6,474 nucleotides of DNA from Phytoplasma sp041276565 (GTDB lineage: Bacteria > Bacillota_I > Bacilli_A > Acholeplasmatales > Acholeplasmataceae): NCBI RefSeq assembly GCF_041276565.1, contig NZ_JBGGGR010000018.1, positions 1-6,474 of the forward strand, in the 5' to 3' direction. Below the pieces are notes generated by a model. That model had not been told where the DNA came from. It saw only the letters and a program-made list of their open reading frames with translations, and did not search any database. This document shows, in pieces, positions 6,457-6,474 of the stretch (position 1 is the stretch's first letter; the number at the start of each line of letters is the position of its first letter). A program made the position numbers and the translations under genes.

Positions 6457-6472
6457 TTTTTTTTTTTTTTTT
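6457..6472. repeat. homopolymer run of 16 T at window edge
   Basis: Sixteen consecutive T end the window, 9 nt after an A-rich arm (AAAAAAACA 6439-6447 can pair with TGTTTTTTT 6455-6463). Such runs are prone to slippage and to length errors in sequencing or assembly. It may also mark a contig end. Confidence 0.7.
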
Positions 6473-6474
6473 AT

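Larger units (their letters stand above)
5961..6474. other. non-coding or degenerate region, 514 bp, no intact gene
   Basis: The left part (5961-6060) is the leader of the Panacea pseudogene and includes an AT-only palindrome at 6033-6050. The middle (about 6078-6236) is richer in G and C than its surroundings and may be a decayed gene. Then come a small hairpin (6256-6280) and AT-rich low-complexity DNA ending in a 16-T run (6457-6472). I see no tRNA, rRNA, transposase or toxin gene here on either strand. Confidence 0.55.

Noticed and set aside
1..6474. CRISPR array, insertion sequence or phage/transposase gene
   Set aside because: No regularly spaced repeats, terminal inverted repeats with a transposase frame, or recognisable transposase, integrase or phage proteins were found on either strand.

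Overview
The window is extremely AT-rich. It uses the standard genetic code: Trp is encoded by TGG, no in-frame TGA is read through, and all genes end in TAA. It carries a protein with a leader very like the phytoplasma SVM (sequence-variable mosaic) signal peptide. Together these point to a plant-pathogenic phytoplasma ('Candidatus Phytoplasma', Acholeplasmatales, Mollicutes) rather than a TGA=Trp mycoplasma. The organism call is an inference from sequence character, not a database match.

The left two thirds (about 150-4620) is a rightward cation-handling block. A CorC/HlyC-type (CNNM + CBS pair + CorC_HlyC domain) membrane protein at 302-1627 is followed 96 bp later by a full-length P2A-type, Ca2+-pump-like P-type ATPase at 1724-4480. 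They are probably one transcript, started from a promoter near 150-170 and ended by a strong 18-bp hairpin at 4570-4615. The approximately 120-nt leader before the first gene holds a 28-codon ORF that stops 2 nt before the CorC start. It also holds hairpins that would pair the ribosome-binding site, so a structured or translation-coupled leader is possible.

The right third is leftward, sparse and accessory-like. The 166-codon gene at 4666-5166 encodes a small basic helical protein with a phytoplasma SVM-type signal peptide, a candidate secreted effector. It converges on the ATPase and shares the hairpin terminator. Further right, 5492-5960 is a Panacea-domain (DUF4065/SocA-like antitoxin) gene broken twice: a 1-nt insertion after codon 17 and an in-frame TAA at codon 128, with recognisable coding sequence on both sides of each lesion. 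No toxin partner is visible. From 5961 to 6474 there is no intact gene, only a somewhat GC-richer stretch (about 6078-6236) that may be a decayed gene, a small hairpin, and a 16-T run at the window edge.

The layout therefore joins a stable housekeeping membrane-transport block to a decaying accessory region carrying a candidate host-interaction gene.
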